Assembly: GCF_017599385.1 (NCBI RefSeq)
Contig: NZ_JAGFPK010000001.1
Location: 498,177 to 562,176 of the forward strand
Reading direction: 5' to 3'
Length of the DNA: 64,000 nucleotides
From: Ciceribacter sp. L1K22
GTDB lineage: Bacteria; Pseudomonadota; Alphaproteobacteria; Rhizobiales; Rhizobiaceae
The notes beneath the pieces are model-generated. The model saw only the letters and a program-made list of their open reading frames with translations. It had not been told where the DNA came from and made no database searches. Shown piece by piece: positions 53,079-59,774 of the stretch. A program made the translations under genes and the position numbers. Numbering within the stretch: position 1 is the stretch's first letter; each line of letters begins with the position of its first letter.

Positions 53079-53355
53079 GACGAGGAGCCATGTAAGGGGG
53101 GCGCCGGTTGCTGTCAACAGCGTTTTTGAAGTTTTCGTGTCGGCCGTCGGTTTTGCAAGAGAATGCGGTTTTCCGGTTTGCCCACGCAGCAACCGGACGC
53201 CCGTCTCGCGTCTTCGAAAAGACATGATCCCGTTCGACTTCTGAAGATGTTATGATGAGCGGCGCGCGTCGAGCGGGGGACCTCGGTCCGGCAAGGACGA
53301 GCCCGCGGGCGCCCGGCGGACATCCGTCCGTTCCGGTTTCGAAGAGAGGGCTTCG

Positions 53356-53847
53356 ATGAGTGGCATTCGCAATTATCTGCTGGGCGCACTTGTGAGCCTG
53401 GCGACCGTCCTGCCGGCGCCGGTTTCGGCCGCGCCGCCGGTTCCGCCAAGGCCGCAGGTCTCCGGCGACGTGGAAAACGCCCGTGTCGTCTGCGACGACT
53501 ATGGCTGCTACGACACCCGCCGTCCCTATCCGCCGGATCGGCGTCCGGGCTGGCATCCGCCCCCGCCGCGCCCGGGTTGGGATCCGCCGCGTCCGGGCTG
53601 GCGTCCACCGCCGCCGCCCCCGCCGCCCTATTATCCGCCGCCGGTCTACCGACCCCTGCCGCCGCCGCCTCTGCCGGTTTACCGGCCGCCACCGGTCTAT
53701 GCGCCGCCTGTCTACGGCGTGCCGCCGGCTGTCTGGAGACGGCATGTCAACTGGTGCCTCAACCGCTACCGCTCGTACAATCCCGAGACCAACCGGTTCC
53801 TGAGCACCAGCGGTTATTACAAGGTCTGCCGCTCGCCTTATCTCTGA
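53356..53847 (+). CDS. Secreted proline-rich BA14K-domain protein
   Basis: This 163-residue protein has a signal peptide (residues 1-26, cleavage near VSA-APP), a very Pro-rich middle (residues 50-125, with repeated PPPV-Y and PGW units) and a C-terminal BA14K-like domain: WCLNRYRSYNPETNRF, then GYYKVCRSPY. BA14K proteins of Brucella and rhizobia are cell-envelope, lectin-like antigens. The repeated PGW block and long Pro run suggest a wall-spanning or surface linker. A hairpin terminator follows. Confidence 0.78.
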   Translation: MSGIRNYLLGALVSLATVLPAPVSAAPPVPPRPQVSGDVENARVVCDDYGCYDTRRPYPPDRRPGWHPPPPRPGWDPPRPGWRPPPPPPPPYYPPPVYRPLPPPPLPVYRPPPVYAPPVYGVPPAVWRRHVNWCLNRYRSYNPETNRFLSTSGYYKVCRSPYL

Positions 53848-53868
53848 GGCGCCACGGGAAGACGGTTC

Positions 53869-53895
53869 GGGCGGCGTCGACAGATGCCGCCCTTT
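53869..53895 (+). terminator. Terminator after the BA14K-domain gene
   Basis: Perfect 7-bp arms GGGCGGC (53869-53875) and GCCGCCC (53886-53892), 10-base loop, followed by TTT. It lies in the 53-base gap between the BA14K gene and the convergent SelW-like gene. Confidence 0.6.
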
Positions 53896-53900
53896 CCGTG

Positions 53901-54209
53901 TCAGCTGTCGAGGCCGGAATCGCCATGCGCGGTCCGGTCGACATGGCCGAGATCGCGGGCCGGATCGATCGCGTCGCGCACCCGCTGCTTCAGCTCCTTC
54001 GGTCCCGGAAAACCGCCGTCGCGCTTGCGCTCCCAGATGAGGTCGCCGTCGATTCGAATCTCGAACCTGCCGCCGGTGGACGGCACCAACGCGACCTCGC
54101 CGAGATCCGGCCCGAAGGTCTGCAACAATTCCTGCGCCATCCAGGCGGAGCGCAGCAGCCAGTTGCACTGGGTGCAGTAGAGAATGCTCACTCTCGGGGC
54201 TGATGCCAT
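53901..54209 (-). CDS. SelT/SelW/SelH (Rdx) family protein
   Basis: This 102-residue protein has the thioredoxin-like Rdx fold with the redox motif CTQC at residues 12-15, where eukaryotic SelW has Cys-x-x-Sec. Other family marks are LLRSAWMAQELL and GGFPGPKELKQRVRD. The role in bacteria is not known; a redox function is assumed. The ATG at 54209 lies inside the edge of the first 40-bp direct repeat, so its leader equals the repeat. Confidence 0.88.
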   Translation of the reverse strand: MASAPRVSILYCTQCNWLLRSAWMAQELLQTFGPDLGEVALVPSTGGRFEIRIDGDLIWERKRDGGFPGPKELKQRVRDAIDPARDLGHVDRTAHGDSGLDS

Positions 54210-54248
54210 GTCGTTTTCCCGCCGAAGCGGTCCTCACGGAAAAGTTAA
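54209..54248. repeat. 40-bp direct repeat, left copy
   Basis: Positions 54209-54248 match 54701-54740 in the same orientation at 38 of 40 bases (differences at the sixth and thirtieth positions). The copy starts TGTCGTTTTCCCGCCG and ends GAAAAGTTAA. It forms the 5' leader of the SelW-like gene. Confidence 0.9.
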
Positions 54249-54461
54249 GCGAAGCCGGGATGCATATAGCGCCTTGTCCTGCACGAATGGACGGTCTGGT
54301 TCCCTTTTGCAGCCGCCGCTGTAGGCGGCGATAAGCATTTCCGCATGTAACCGTAGTCGGTCGGACGCAAAATTATATGGGTTCCGCCTTGGGTTGGATG
54401 AGATATGGTTGGATACATAATTTCTGGAGTTTTCGCTTAGACGAAAGGTTTTTGAGAGTGA

Positions 54462-54677
54462 ATGAGAAATAAAAATAATATCTTCGTTTCGGCTTTGAAG
54501 CCGATATTTGGTGTTCCGACATTTCATCGTCGCGGTACCATTATCTGGGCAATTTTATCCTTAATAATATATAATAAATTTGAAATTCTTTCCATTTATT
54601 TTTACATAGTTTTCTTTGTTTCTTGGGCGGCGCTCTCCGTTTTCATTAATGCGGCGCTCTTCCGCAGTGAAGATTGA
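54462..54677 (+). CDS. Small membrane protein on an AT-rich insert, function unknown
   Basis: This 71-residue frame encodes a protein with two hydrophobic stretches (about residues 27-38 and 42-66, ending FINAALFRSED). The DNA here is much more AT-rich than its surroundings; by a rough hand count about a third G+C, against over 60 percent elsewhere. No strong ribosome site precedes the ATG; a GTG four bases earlier is out of frame. It lies between two 40-bp direct repeats. Translation is unproven. Confidence 0.4.
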   Translation: MRNKNNIFVSALKPIFGVPTFHRRGTIIWAILSLIIYNKFEILSIYFYIVFFVSWAALSVFINAALFRSED

Positions 54678-54700
54678 AAATGTTGGTCGTAGCTGCCGCT

Positions 54701-54740
54701 TGTCGCTTTCCCGCCGAAGCGGTCCTCACAGAAAAGTTAA
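54701..54740. repeat. 40-bp direct repeat, right copy
   Basis: Second copy of the repeat, starting TGTCGCTTTCCCGCCG and ending GAAAAGTTAA, 492 bases from the left copy. No gene start adjoins it. The pair encloses the AT-rich segment. Confidence 0.9.
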
Positions 54741-54834
54741 CTATTGTTATCATGTTTTTAGCCCGGCTGTCTTGAGGCGACGGCGGGTCTGAGTAGAAGG
54801 GGGCTTCCTCCCAATTCAGCAAGGACTGCATAGC

Positions 54835-55281
54835 ATGACCCTCCCCCTCGACCGCAACCGCCTGGTCATTCCCCGTCTCGCTCCCCTCTATGCCGGCGGC
54901 CACGATGCCGTCGAAACCGTACTGCGCGTCGTCGCGGGCGTGCTGCTCGTAGTGCATGGCTACGGCAAGATCCTCGATCCGTTCGGCGCCGTTGGCATGG
55001 TCGAAGGGTTGGGTTTCTATCCCGGCGTCCTGTGGTCGCCGCTGCTGGCCGGCACCGAGTTCTTCGGCGGCATCCTGCTCGCGATCGGCCTCCTGACACG
55101 GCCCGCAGCCGTCGCCGCGACGATCGTGCTGCTGGTCACCGTCTATTTCCACTGGGTCGCGATGGACCAGGGGCTGTCCGGGGCCGAGAAGTCGATCCTC
55201 TGGGCTGCGATCACGCTCTATTTCGCCTTCCGGGGCGGCAACCGCCATTCGGTCGATGCAAGGCTTGCCCGCACGTTCTGA
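54835..55281 (+). CDS. DoxX-family membrane protein
   Basis: This 148-residue protein has four membrane helices and the DoxX pattern: ETVLRVVAGVLLVVHGYGKILDPFGAVGMVE near the N-terminus, GTEFFGGILLAIGLLTRPAA in the middle and WAAITLYFAFRGG near the end. DoxX proteins are membrane partners of diverse redox systems, with no single defined reaction. It starts at an ATG after AAGGACTGC and is followed by a GC-rich hairpin (55291-55322). Confidence 0.85.
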   Translation: MTLPLDRNRLVIPRLAPLYAGGHDAVETVLRVVAGVLLVVHGYGKILDPFGAVGMVEGLGFYPGVLWSPLLAGTEFFGGILLAIGLLTRPAAVAATIVLLVTVYFHWVAMDQGLSGAEKSILWAAITLYFAFRGGNRHSVDARLARTF

Positions 55282-55290
55282 CGTGATCGC

Positions 55291-55322
55291 CGGCGGCGGC
55301 TCTTGAATGGCGGCCGCCGCCG
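55291..55322. other. GC-rich hairpin between the DoxX and amidotransferase genes
   Basis: Perfect 10-bp arms CGGCGGCGGC (55291-55300) and GCCGCCGCCG (55313-55322), 12-base loop, no T-run. It probably ends or stabilises the DoxX transcript. Confidence 0.5.
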
Positions 55323-55362
55323 TGCTGATCTTCCGGAAGACCGAATCCGCCTGGGAGTTTAG

Positions 55363-56073
55363 ATGCGCGTCCTGATCGTCGAGAATACCCGCAACACCGA
55401 TCACGGCCAGGTGGGCCGCGCGCTCGCCGAGGCCGAGGCGAACGTCGACGTGGTCAAGGCCTTCGCCGGCGAAGCCCTGCCGGCGGATCATCGCGACCAC
55501 GACGCGATCGTCGTGTTCGGCGGTGAGCAGAATGCCCGCGACGACGTCAAACACCCCTACCTGCCCCGTCTCGCCGACCTGATGCGCGGCTTCGGCGAGG
55601 CCGACAAGGCCGTACTCGGCATCTGCCTCGGCAGCCAGGTCCTGGCACGCGCCTATGGCGGTGAGAACATGATCGGCGCCGCGCCCGAATTCGGCTGGCA
55701 GGCGATCGCCGCGACCGAGGAGGGACGCCGTGATCCGTTGATCCTCGCCGCGGGCACAGCCGAGGGCGGCTTCCACTCCTTCCAGTGGCACGACGACACG
55801 TTTTCCCTGCCGCCGGGTGCGGCGCACCTTGCCGAAAACGGTGCGGCCCGCCACCAGGCCTTCCGGATCGGCCGCGCCGTCTATGGCACGCAGTTTCATT
55901 TCGAGGCCCATCGCGGCGTCGTCGAGCAGTGGAATTCCCTGTTTCCCGAGATCGCCGAGGCCAAGCGCCCCGGCTGGATCGGCGAGCACCATCCGCGCGA
56001 GGCGCCGACGCTTGGCGAACGCGCCGATGCCGCCGGTCTCGCGATCGCACGGGCCTGGGTGGCGCTCGTCTGA
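55363..56073 (+). CDS. Class I glutamine amidotransferase-like protein
   Basis: This 236-residue protein has a class I GATase domain. The nucleophile elbow is LGICLGSQVLARAYG near residue 86, and the His/Glu of the triad are in GTQFHFEAH near residue 171. Free-standing members of this type (GMP-synthase-like) include gamma-glutamyl hydrolases and putative toxin- or metabolite-modifying enzymes; no synthetase partner is encoded here. Function beyond glutamine-type hydrolysis is not assigned. Confidence 0.83.
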   Translation: MRVLIVENTRNTDHGQVGRALAEAEANVDVVKAFAGEALPADHRDHDAIVVFGGEQNARDDVKHPYLPRLADLMRGFGEADKAVLGICLGSQVLARAYGGENMIGAAPEFGWQAIAATEEGRRDPLILAAGTAEGGFHSFQWHDDTFSLPPGAAHLAENGAARHQAFRIGRAVYGTQFHFEAHRGVVEQWNSLFPEIAEAKRPGWIGEHHPREAPTLGERADAAGLAIARAWVALV

Positions 56074-56095
56074 GGTCGGGCACCGCATCCGCATC

Positions 56096-56527
56096 TCAAC
56101 CCTTGACCGAGTGCTTCTGGCCTCGCCCCTTTGGCCGCATGGGCGCTTTCACATATCTGCGGCGAAGCCGCTTCCACCGGGCGGGAGGATCGTCGTCCGT
56201 CGTGTGGAGGCCGGACATGATCCGGAGCGCGTCGTCCTGCGCGCGGCGGCGCTGGCCACGCGGCTCCAGGTGGTAGTCGCGCCCCTGCTGCAAGGTAGAG
56301 GTCAGGGCCATGCATTCCCGGACGATCTCCGCGATCCGTCGGCGGTCGCGCACCGAGGCAAGGCTCATGCAGAAGGGTTCGTCCTGCACAAAATCCTTCA
56401 TGCCGCACCGTCGGTCGCGCCTGCAGCCGGCAATCGTGCAGAGCCGCGGGATCCTGGTGAGTTCCGCCGCCTGCATGGTGAAAAGATGGGTCAGTCCTTC
56501 GGTCTTCGTCGTCTCGTGATTGTCCAT
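56096..56527 (-). CDS. Cysteine- and arginine-rich protein, function unknown
   Basis: This 143-residue protein is not one I can name. The ATG at 56527 has CAGGAGCGG 6 bases upstream; longer versions to 56626 have no site. It holds a cluster of Cys (RLCTIAGCRRDRRCG, then PFCM) in a Cys-x5-Cys-x5-Cys arrangement that could bind a metal. A strongly basic C-terminus (RWKRLRRRY...RPKGRGQKH) suggests nucleic-acid contact. It converges with the amidotransferase gene (22 bases between stops). Confidence 0.6.
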   Translation of the reverse strand: MDNHETTKTEGLTHLFTMQAAELTRIPRLCTIAGCRRDRRCGMKDFVQDEPFCMSLASVRDRRRIAEIVRECMALTSTLQQGRDYHLEPRGQRRRAQDDALRIMSGLHTTDDDPPARWKRLRRRYVKAPMRPKGRGQKHSVKG

Positions 56528-56637
56528 TTGTCCGCTCCTGAAAAAAATCGCACCCCAAAACCCCGCAGAGGCTCTCCCCCTCCGGTTCGGCATCACCTGT
56601 AATGTCTTCCCCGTCACTCGAAACAAAGGGGAAGCGG

Positions 56638-56694
56638 ACGGGGTACCGGGGGCACCTCGTTAGTTTAGTATAGTGGTACCTTCCGGTACCCCGT
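56638..56694. repeat. Perfect 12-bp inverted repeat centred on an AT-rich loop
   Basis: Arms ACGGGGTACCGG (56638-56649) and CCGGTACCCCGT (56683-56694) are exact reverse complements; a third GGTACC lies inside at 56675-56680. The loop holds TAGTTTAGTATAGTGG. No T-run follows. Confidence 0.75.
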
Positions 56695-57282
56695 TCGGCG
56701 GTTTTTATCCGCGACTTCGGTCTCTCTGCGGGAGCGTCGGGTTTCCGGTGGAGGATAAACCCCACCCCGCATGCGCCGCCGGGACTTGTCAGGTCCGTTG
56801 GCCCGCGCCGCATGCATACCCCGCGCTCCCCTCCGTGCCCCACAGGCACACCCGGCGCCCGGTTAGGGCTGGATGACGGGCCTGGCTGCAAACCCGTCCT
56901 CCCCCATGTCGCCGGAGGGAGACCATTTTCCGCGGACCCCGGTGGCAGGCTCTTGCGTCCTTCCCCTGCCACCAGCGCCGGCCCCGCCTCGCCACAACGC
57001 CTTGTGGTGTATCCGCGACGGAACGGGAACAAGGATACGGGCGCCGGGAAAAAGGGGGACGCGGACGGTGTGAGATTTTTTTTATGGTGGGGCTGGATTT
57101 CTTTTAAGGCTATGATTTTGTTGGAGGATAATTTTGGAGGAAACGCCGCCCGGCCTTTCGCTTTGGCTCAAGGCGTTCGGCGCTGCAATCGATTCACTGG
57201 ATCGATTGCTCCGCTGCGCGGACCGCGCGTCACCCCCTCACCAACAAAATTTACGACTTAGCTTTGCTAAGATCGTGATTTT

Positions 57283-57345
57283 TGTCCAGCCAGAACTGTA
57301 AACATCCTATCCGGTCTAATCTGTAAACAACCTATCGGCTGGACA
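57283..57345. mobile_element. Possible insertion-sequence end remnant
   Basis: Outer 9-bp inverted arms TGTCCAGCC (57283-57291) and GGCTGGACA (57337-57345) flank two direct repeats: CTGTAAACATCCTATCCGG (57296-57314) and CTGTAAACAACCTATCGG (57321-57338). Short direct repeats of the form TGTAAACA-N-CCTATC recall the multiple terminal transposase sites of IS21/IS481-type elements. No transposase gene is present, so it would be a relic. Confidence 0.35.
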
Positions 57346-57371
57346 CGCACCGGCGCGGAGAACGCCGCCTC

Positions 57372-57558
57372 CACCCTTGCGGGGGAGGACGGAAAATCGA
57401 AGGCTTAGGCGAGCGCAAGCCGCCTAAACTTCAGATTTTCCAGGAGGGGGCACAGTTCCTTGGGCACCAACCTCACCGAGCCCCTCTCTTGCGAAATCTG
57501 AGGTTTGGCCCTGATCGGGCCAATTCCTCGATTTCCCTTTCTCCCCCGCAAGGGGGGA
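57372..57558. repeat. Compound intergenic palindromic element (two hairpins within an outer stem)
   Basis: Outer arms (around CCTTGCGGGGGAG at 57375-57387 and CTCCCCCGCAAGG at 57541-57553) enclose two imperfect hairpins: 57391-57441 (arms GGAAAATCGAAG and CTTCAGATTTTCC, plus TTAGGCG/CGCCTAA) and 57493-57535 (GAAATCTGAGG/CCTCGATTTC with TGGCCC/GGGCCA). The layout resembles dispersed intergenic mosaic elements of rhizobia, but I could not check for other genomic copies. Confidence 0.6.
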
Positions 57559-57675
57559 GATGGGCACGCCACCGCTCCCGCCCGTCCCCACCGGCCCTTG
57601 CTCCAGCGCCTCTCACCAATCCAGACGGTTACGGGCGGCGTAGAGAAGGCGCCGCATAAACCGAAAGGAGCTGTC

Positions 57676-58221
57676 ATGACCCTTCTCAACCGCCTGCTCC
57701 CCACCCTCACCGCAGCGTCCCTGCTGGCGATTTTATTCATGGTCCCGGCCCAGGCCGCCGATCTGAGGCTTGAGGACTTTTTTCGTGGCAAGACCTATGC
57801 CTACGGCACCTTCGGCGCCATCAACGGGCTCCAGCGCTCCTTCAAGGTCGATCTCACCGGCAGCGTGCGCGGCAATGTGCTGACGCTGCGGGAGGACTTC
57901 CGCTACGACGACGGCGAACGCGACACCAAGACCTGGATCTTTACCCGCACCGGACCGAACACCTATACCGGCACCCGGGAGGACGTTCTCGGCGAGACCA
58001 CGGTGCATGTCTCCGGCAACACCGCCCGCTTCAGCTACAGGGTGGATCTCAACGCCGGTGCCGGCAAACCCAATATCGTCCGCTTCTTCGACAAGCTGGT
58101 GCTTCAGGAAGACGGCACGCTTCGCAACACTGCGCTAGTGACCAAGTTTGCCTTTCCGGTGGCCCGGGTGAAGGTCAATTTCGCCCGCAGCCGCGCCACG
58201 GCCGAGGCGATCCGGCCCTGA
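57676..58221 (+). CDS. DUF3833-like exported protein
   Basis: This 181-residue protein has a signal peptide (residues 1-28, ending VPAQAADL) and a lipocalin-like beta-rich domain. The pattern LRLEDFFRGKTYAYGTF, FKVDLTGSVRGNVLTLREDFRYDDGERDTKTW resembles the DUF3833 family, whose members are periplasmic or lipidated proteins of unknown role. AAAGGAG lies 5 bases before the ATG at 57676; longer frames begin in the repeat region. Confidence 0.72.
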   Translation: MTLLNRLLPTLTAASLLAILFMVPAQAADLRLEDFFRGKTYAYGTFGAINGLQRSFKVDLTGSVRGNVLTLREDFRYDDGERDTKTWIFTRTGPNTYTGTREDVLGETTVHVSGNTARFSYRVDLNAGAGKPNIVRFFDKLVLQEDGTLRNTALVTKFAFPVARVKVNFARSRATAEAIRP

Positions 58222-58454
58222 CCGGACGGCGCGGCGTCGGGTTCGGCAAACAATAGACGTTGACCTCGCGGCCCGGGCCGTTCGCAACAGCACGACGCCA
58301 CGATACGGTGGAACGGGTTCGCCGGCCTCGTCCGTCGCGTCAATCGAGACGATGCCGCAGCCTTGCCCAACCCACCCTTGCAGCCCGCGCGATGACATGC
58401 ATTATCGCCCTGCGAACAAATCCCCCGGAGGGGGGCACCTCGGGAGGGGGGAGC

Positions 58455-59774
58455 ATGCAGCATTTTCGACGCCGTGTGACGGCAGTGTTTTTTGCCATTG
58501 CGGCGATCCTTGTCGTGACGCAACCGGCATTGGCGGAGCGTCCGGCGACGGAGAGCGTCATTCGCGACTGGTACCGGCTGGTGCTGGAGCTTGTCCGCCA
58601 TACGCCGACCTATTCCCCGCCGGTCGCCAGCCGCGCCTTCGCCTATCTCGGCGTCACGGGATACGAGGCGCTTGCCTCTGGTAATGACGCTATGGTCTCG
58701 CTTGCCGGCCAGCTGAACGCGCTTCAGCCCGTGCCGTCGCGCGAGACAGGCGCCGATTATGACGAGGCGGTGGTGCTGAATGCCGCGCTGCAAGCCTCGG
58801 CCACCGAACTCTTCAGCAATACCGGCCCGACCGGGCAGCGGGCGTTGAAACGGCTCGGGGAGAAGATGACCGCCGCCGTGTCGGACGGTTTGGCTCCGGA
58901 CCTCCTTGCCCGCAGCCAGGAGTATGGCCGTGCGGTCGCCGCCCACGTCCTTGCCTGGTCGGCCGACGATGGCGGCGCCACGGTCGAGAACATGGGCTTT
59001 CCGCTGGAATTCGCGCTGAAGGAAGGACCGGCCCACTGGGTGCCGACCAACCTGATCAACCAGCAGCAGAAGCCGCTTCTGCCGCGATGGGGCGAGAACC
59101 GCACCTTCGCCATGCCGGATGGCAAGACCTGCAACCTGCCGCCCCCGCCTGACTACAGCGAGGCGGAGGGATCGCAGTTCCGCCACGAGGCAAAGGAGGT
59201 CTATGACGCCGTCAACGGCCTGACCGATGAACATCGCGCCATAGCCCGCTTCTGGTCCGACGACCCGATGCTGTCGCCGACCCCGCCAGGGCACTGGATC
59301 GTCATCGCGCTGAAGGTGCTGGGCGAGGAAAACACCGATGCCGCCGGCCATGCGGAGCTTCTGGCGCGTCTTGGCATCGGGCTTGCCGATGCCTTCATCG
59401 GCTGCTGGCATTCGAAGTTCGAATATGATCTCGTCCGGCCCGTCACCTACATCCGCCGCGTCATCGACCCGAAATGGGAGCCGCTGCTGATCACGCCGCC
59501 CTTCCCGGAATATCCGAGCGGGCACTCCACGCAGTCCGGGGCGGCGGCCGAGGTGCTGACGGCCTTCTTCGGTGACAATCACGCTTTCACGGATAATACC
59601 CACGAAAAGGACAACCTGCCGAACCGCTCGTTCGGCAGCTTCTGGGAGGCGGCGGAGGAGGCGGGTATTTCGAGGCTTTACGGCGGCATCCACTTCCGCG
59701 CCGCGATCGATCTCGGACTCGACCAGGGCCGCTGCATCGGCGAATACGCCACGGCCCTGAAGACACGCCGATGA
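58455..59774 (+). CDS. Secreted vanadium-dependent haloperoxidase/PAP2-family protein
   Basis: This 439-residue exported protein has a signal peptide (to about residue 28, TQPALA-ERP) and a helical PAP2/vanadium-haloperoxidase domain. The vanadate/phosphate pocket is complete: KFEYDLVRP (K-x6-R-P), FPEYPSGHSTQS and SRLYGGIHFR (Ser-Arg and His). It may therefore be a haloperoxidase or an acid phosphatase; sequence alone does not decide. The ATG at 58455 follows a strong GGGAGGGGGGAG; its stop overlaps the next gene by 4 bases. Confidence 0.85.
   Translation: MQHFRRRVTAVFFAIAAILVVTQPALAERPATESVIRDWYRLVLELVRHTPTYSPPVASRAFAYLGVTGYEALASGNDAMVSLAGQLNALQPVPSRETGADYDEAVVLNAALQASATELFSNTGPTGQRALKRLGEKMTAAVSDGLAPDLLARSQEYGRAVAAHVLAWSADDGGATVENMGFPLEFALKEGPAHWVPTNLINQQQKPLLPRWGENRTFAMPDGKTCNLPPPPDYSEAEGSQFRHEAKEVYDAVNGLTDEHRAIARFWSDDPMLSPTPPGHWIVIALKVLGEENTDAAGHAELLARLGIGLADAFIGCWHSKFEYDLVRPVTYIRRVIDPKWEPLLITPPFPEYPSGHSTQSGAAAEVLTAFFGDNHAFTDNTHEKDNLPNRSFGSFWEAAEEAGISRLYGGIHFRAAIDLGLDQGRCIGEYATALKTRR

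Larger units (their letters stand above)
56528..57675. other. About 1.1 kb of gene-free DNA rich in inverted repeats
   Basis: No frame in this stretch has a convincing start, ribosome site or protein-like composition. It contains a 12-bp perfect inverted repeat around GGTACC (56638-56694), an 8-bp stem GTGGCAGG/CCTGCCAC (56942-56972), a stem CAATCGAT/ATCGATTG (57186-57208), a stem CTTAGC/GCTAAG near 57257-57271, an IS-end-like repeat pair (57283-57345) and a compound palindromic element (57372-57558). Confidence 0.6.

Noticed and set aside
53901-54209. Selenoprotein reading of the SelW-like gene
   Set aside because: The redox motif is Cys-x-x-Cys with no in-frame TGA at the second position, so no selenocysteine is implied.
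56812-57261. 149-codon frame in the repeat-rich gap
   Set aside because: Low-complexity Pro/Arg/Gly-rich translation, no ribosome site, and it crosses several inverted repeats.
57283-57345. CRISPR-like repeat pair
   Set aside because: Only two imperfect repeats with a 6-base spacer and no cas genes; this is not an array.
52992-57675. Integrative island inserted at tRNA-Leu
   Set aside because: No integrase and no duplicated tRNA 3' end were found, and the repeat-rich DNA lies on the 5' side of the tRNA gene, the wrong side for usual integration.
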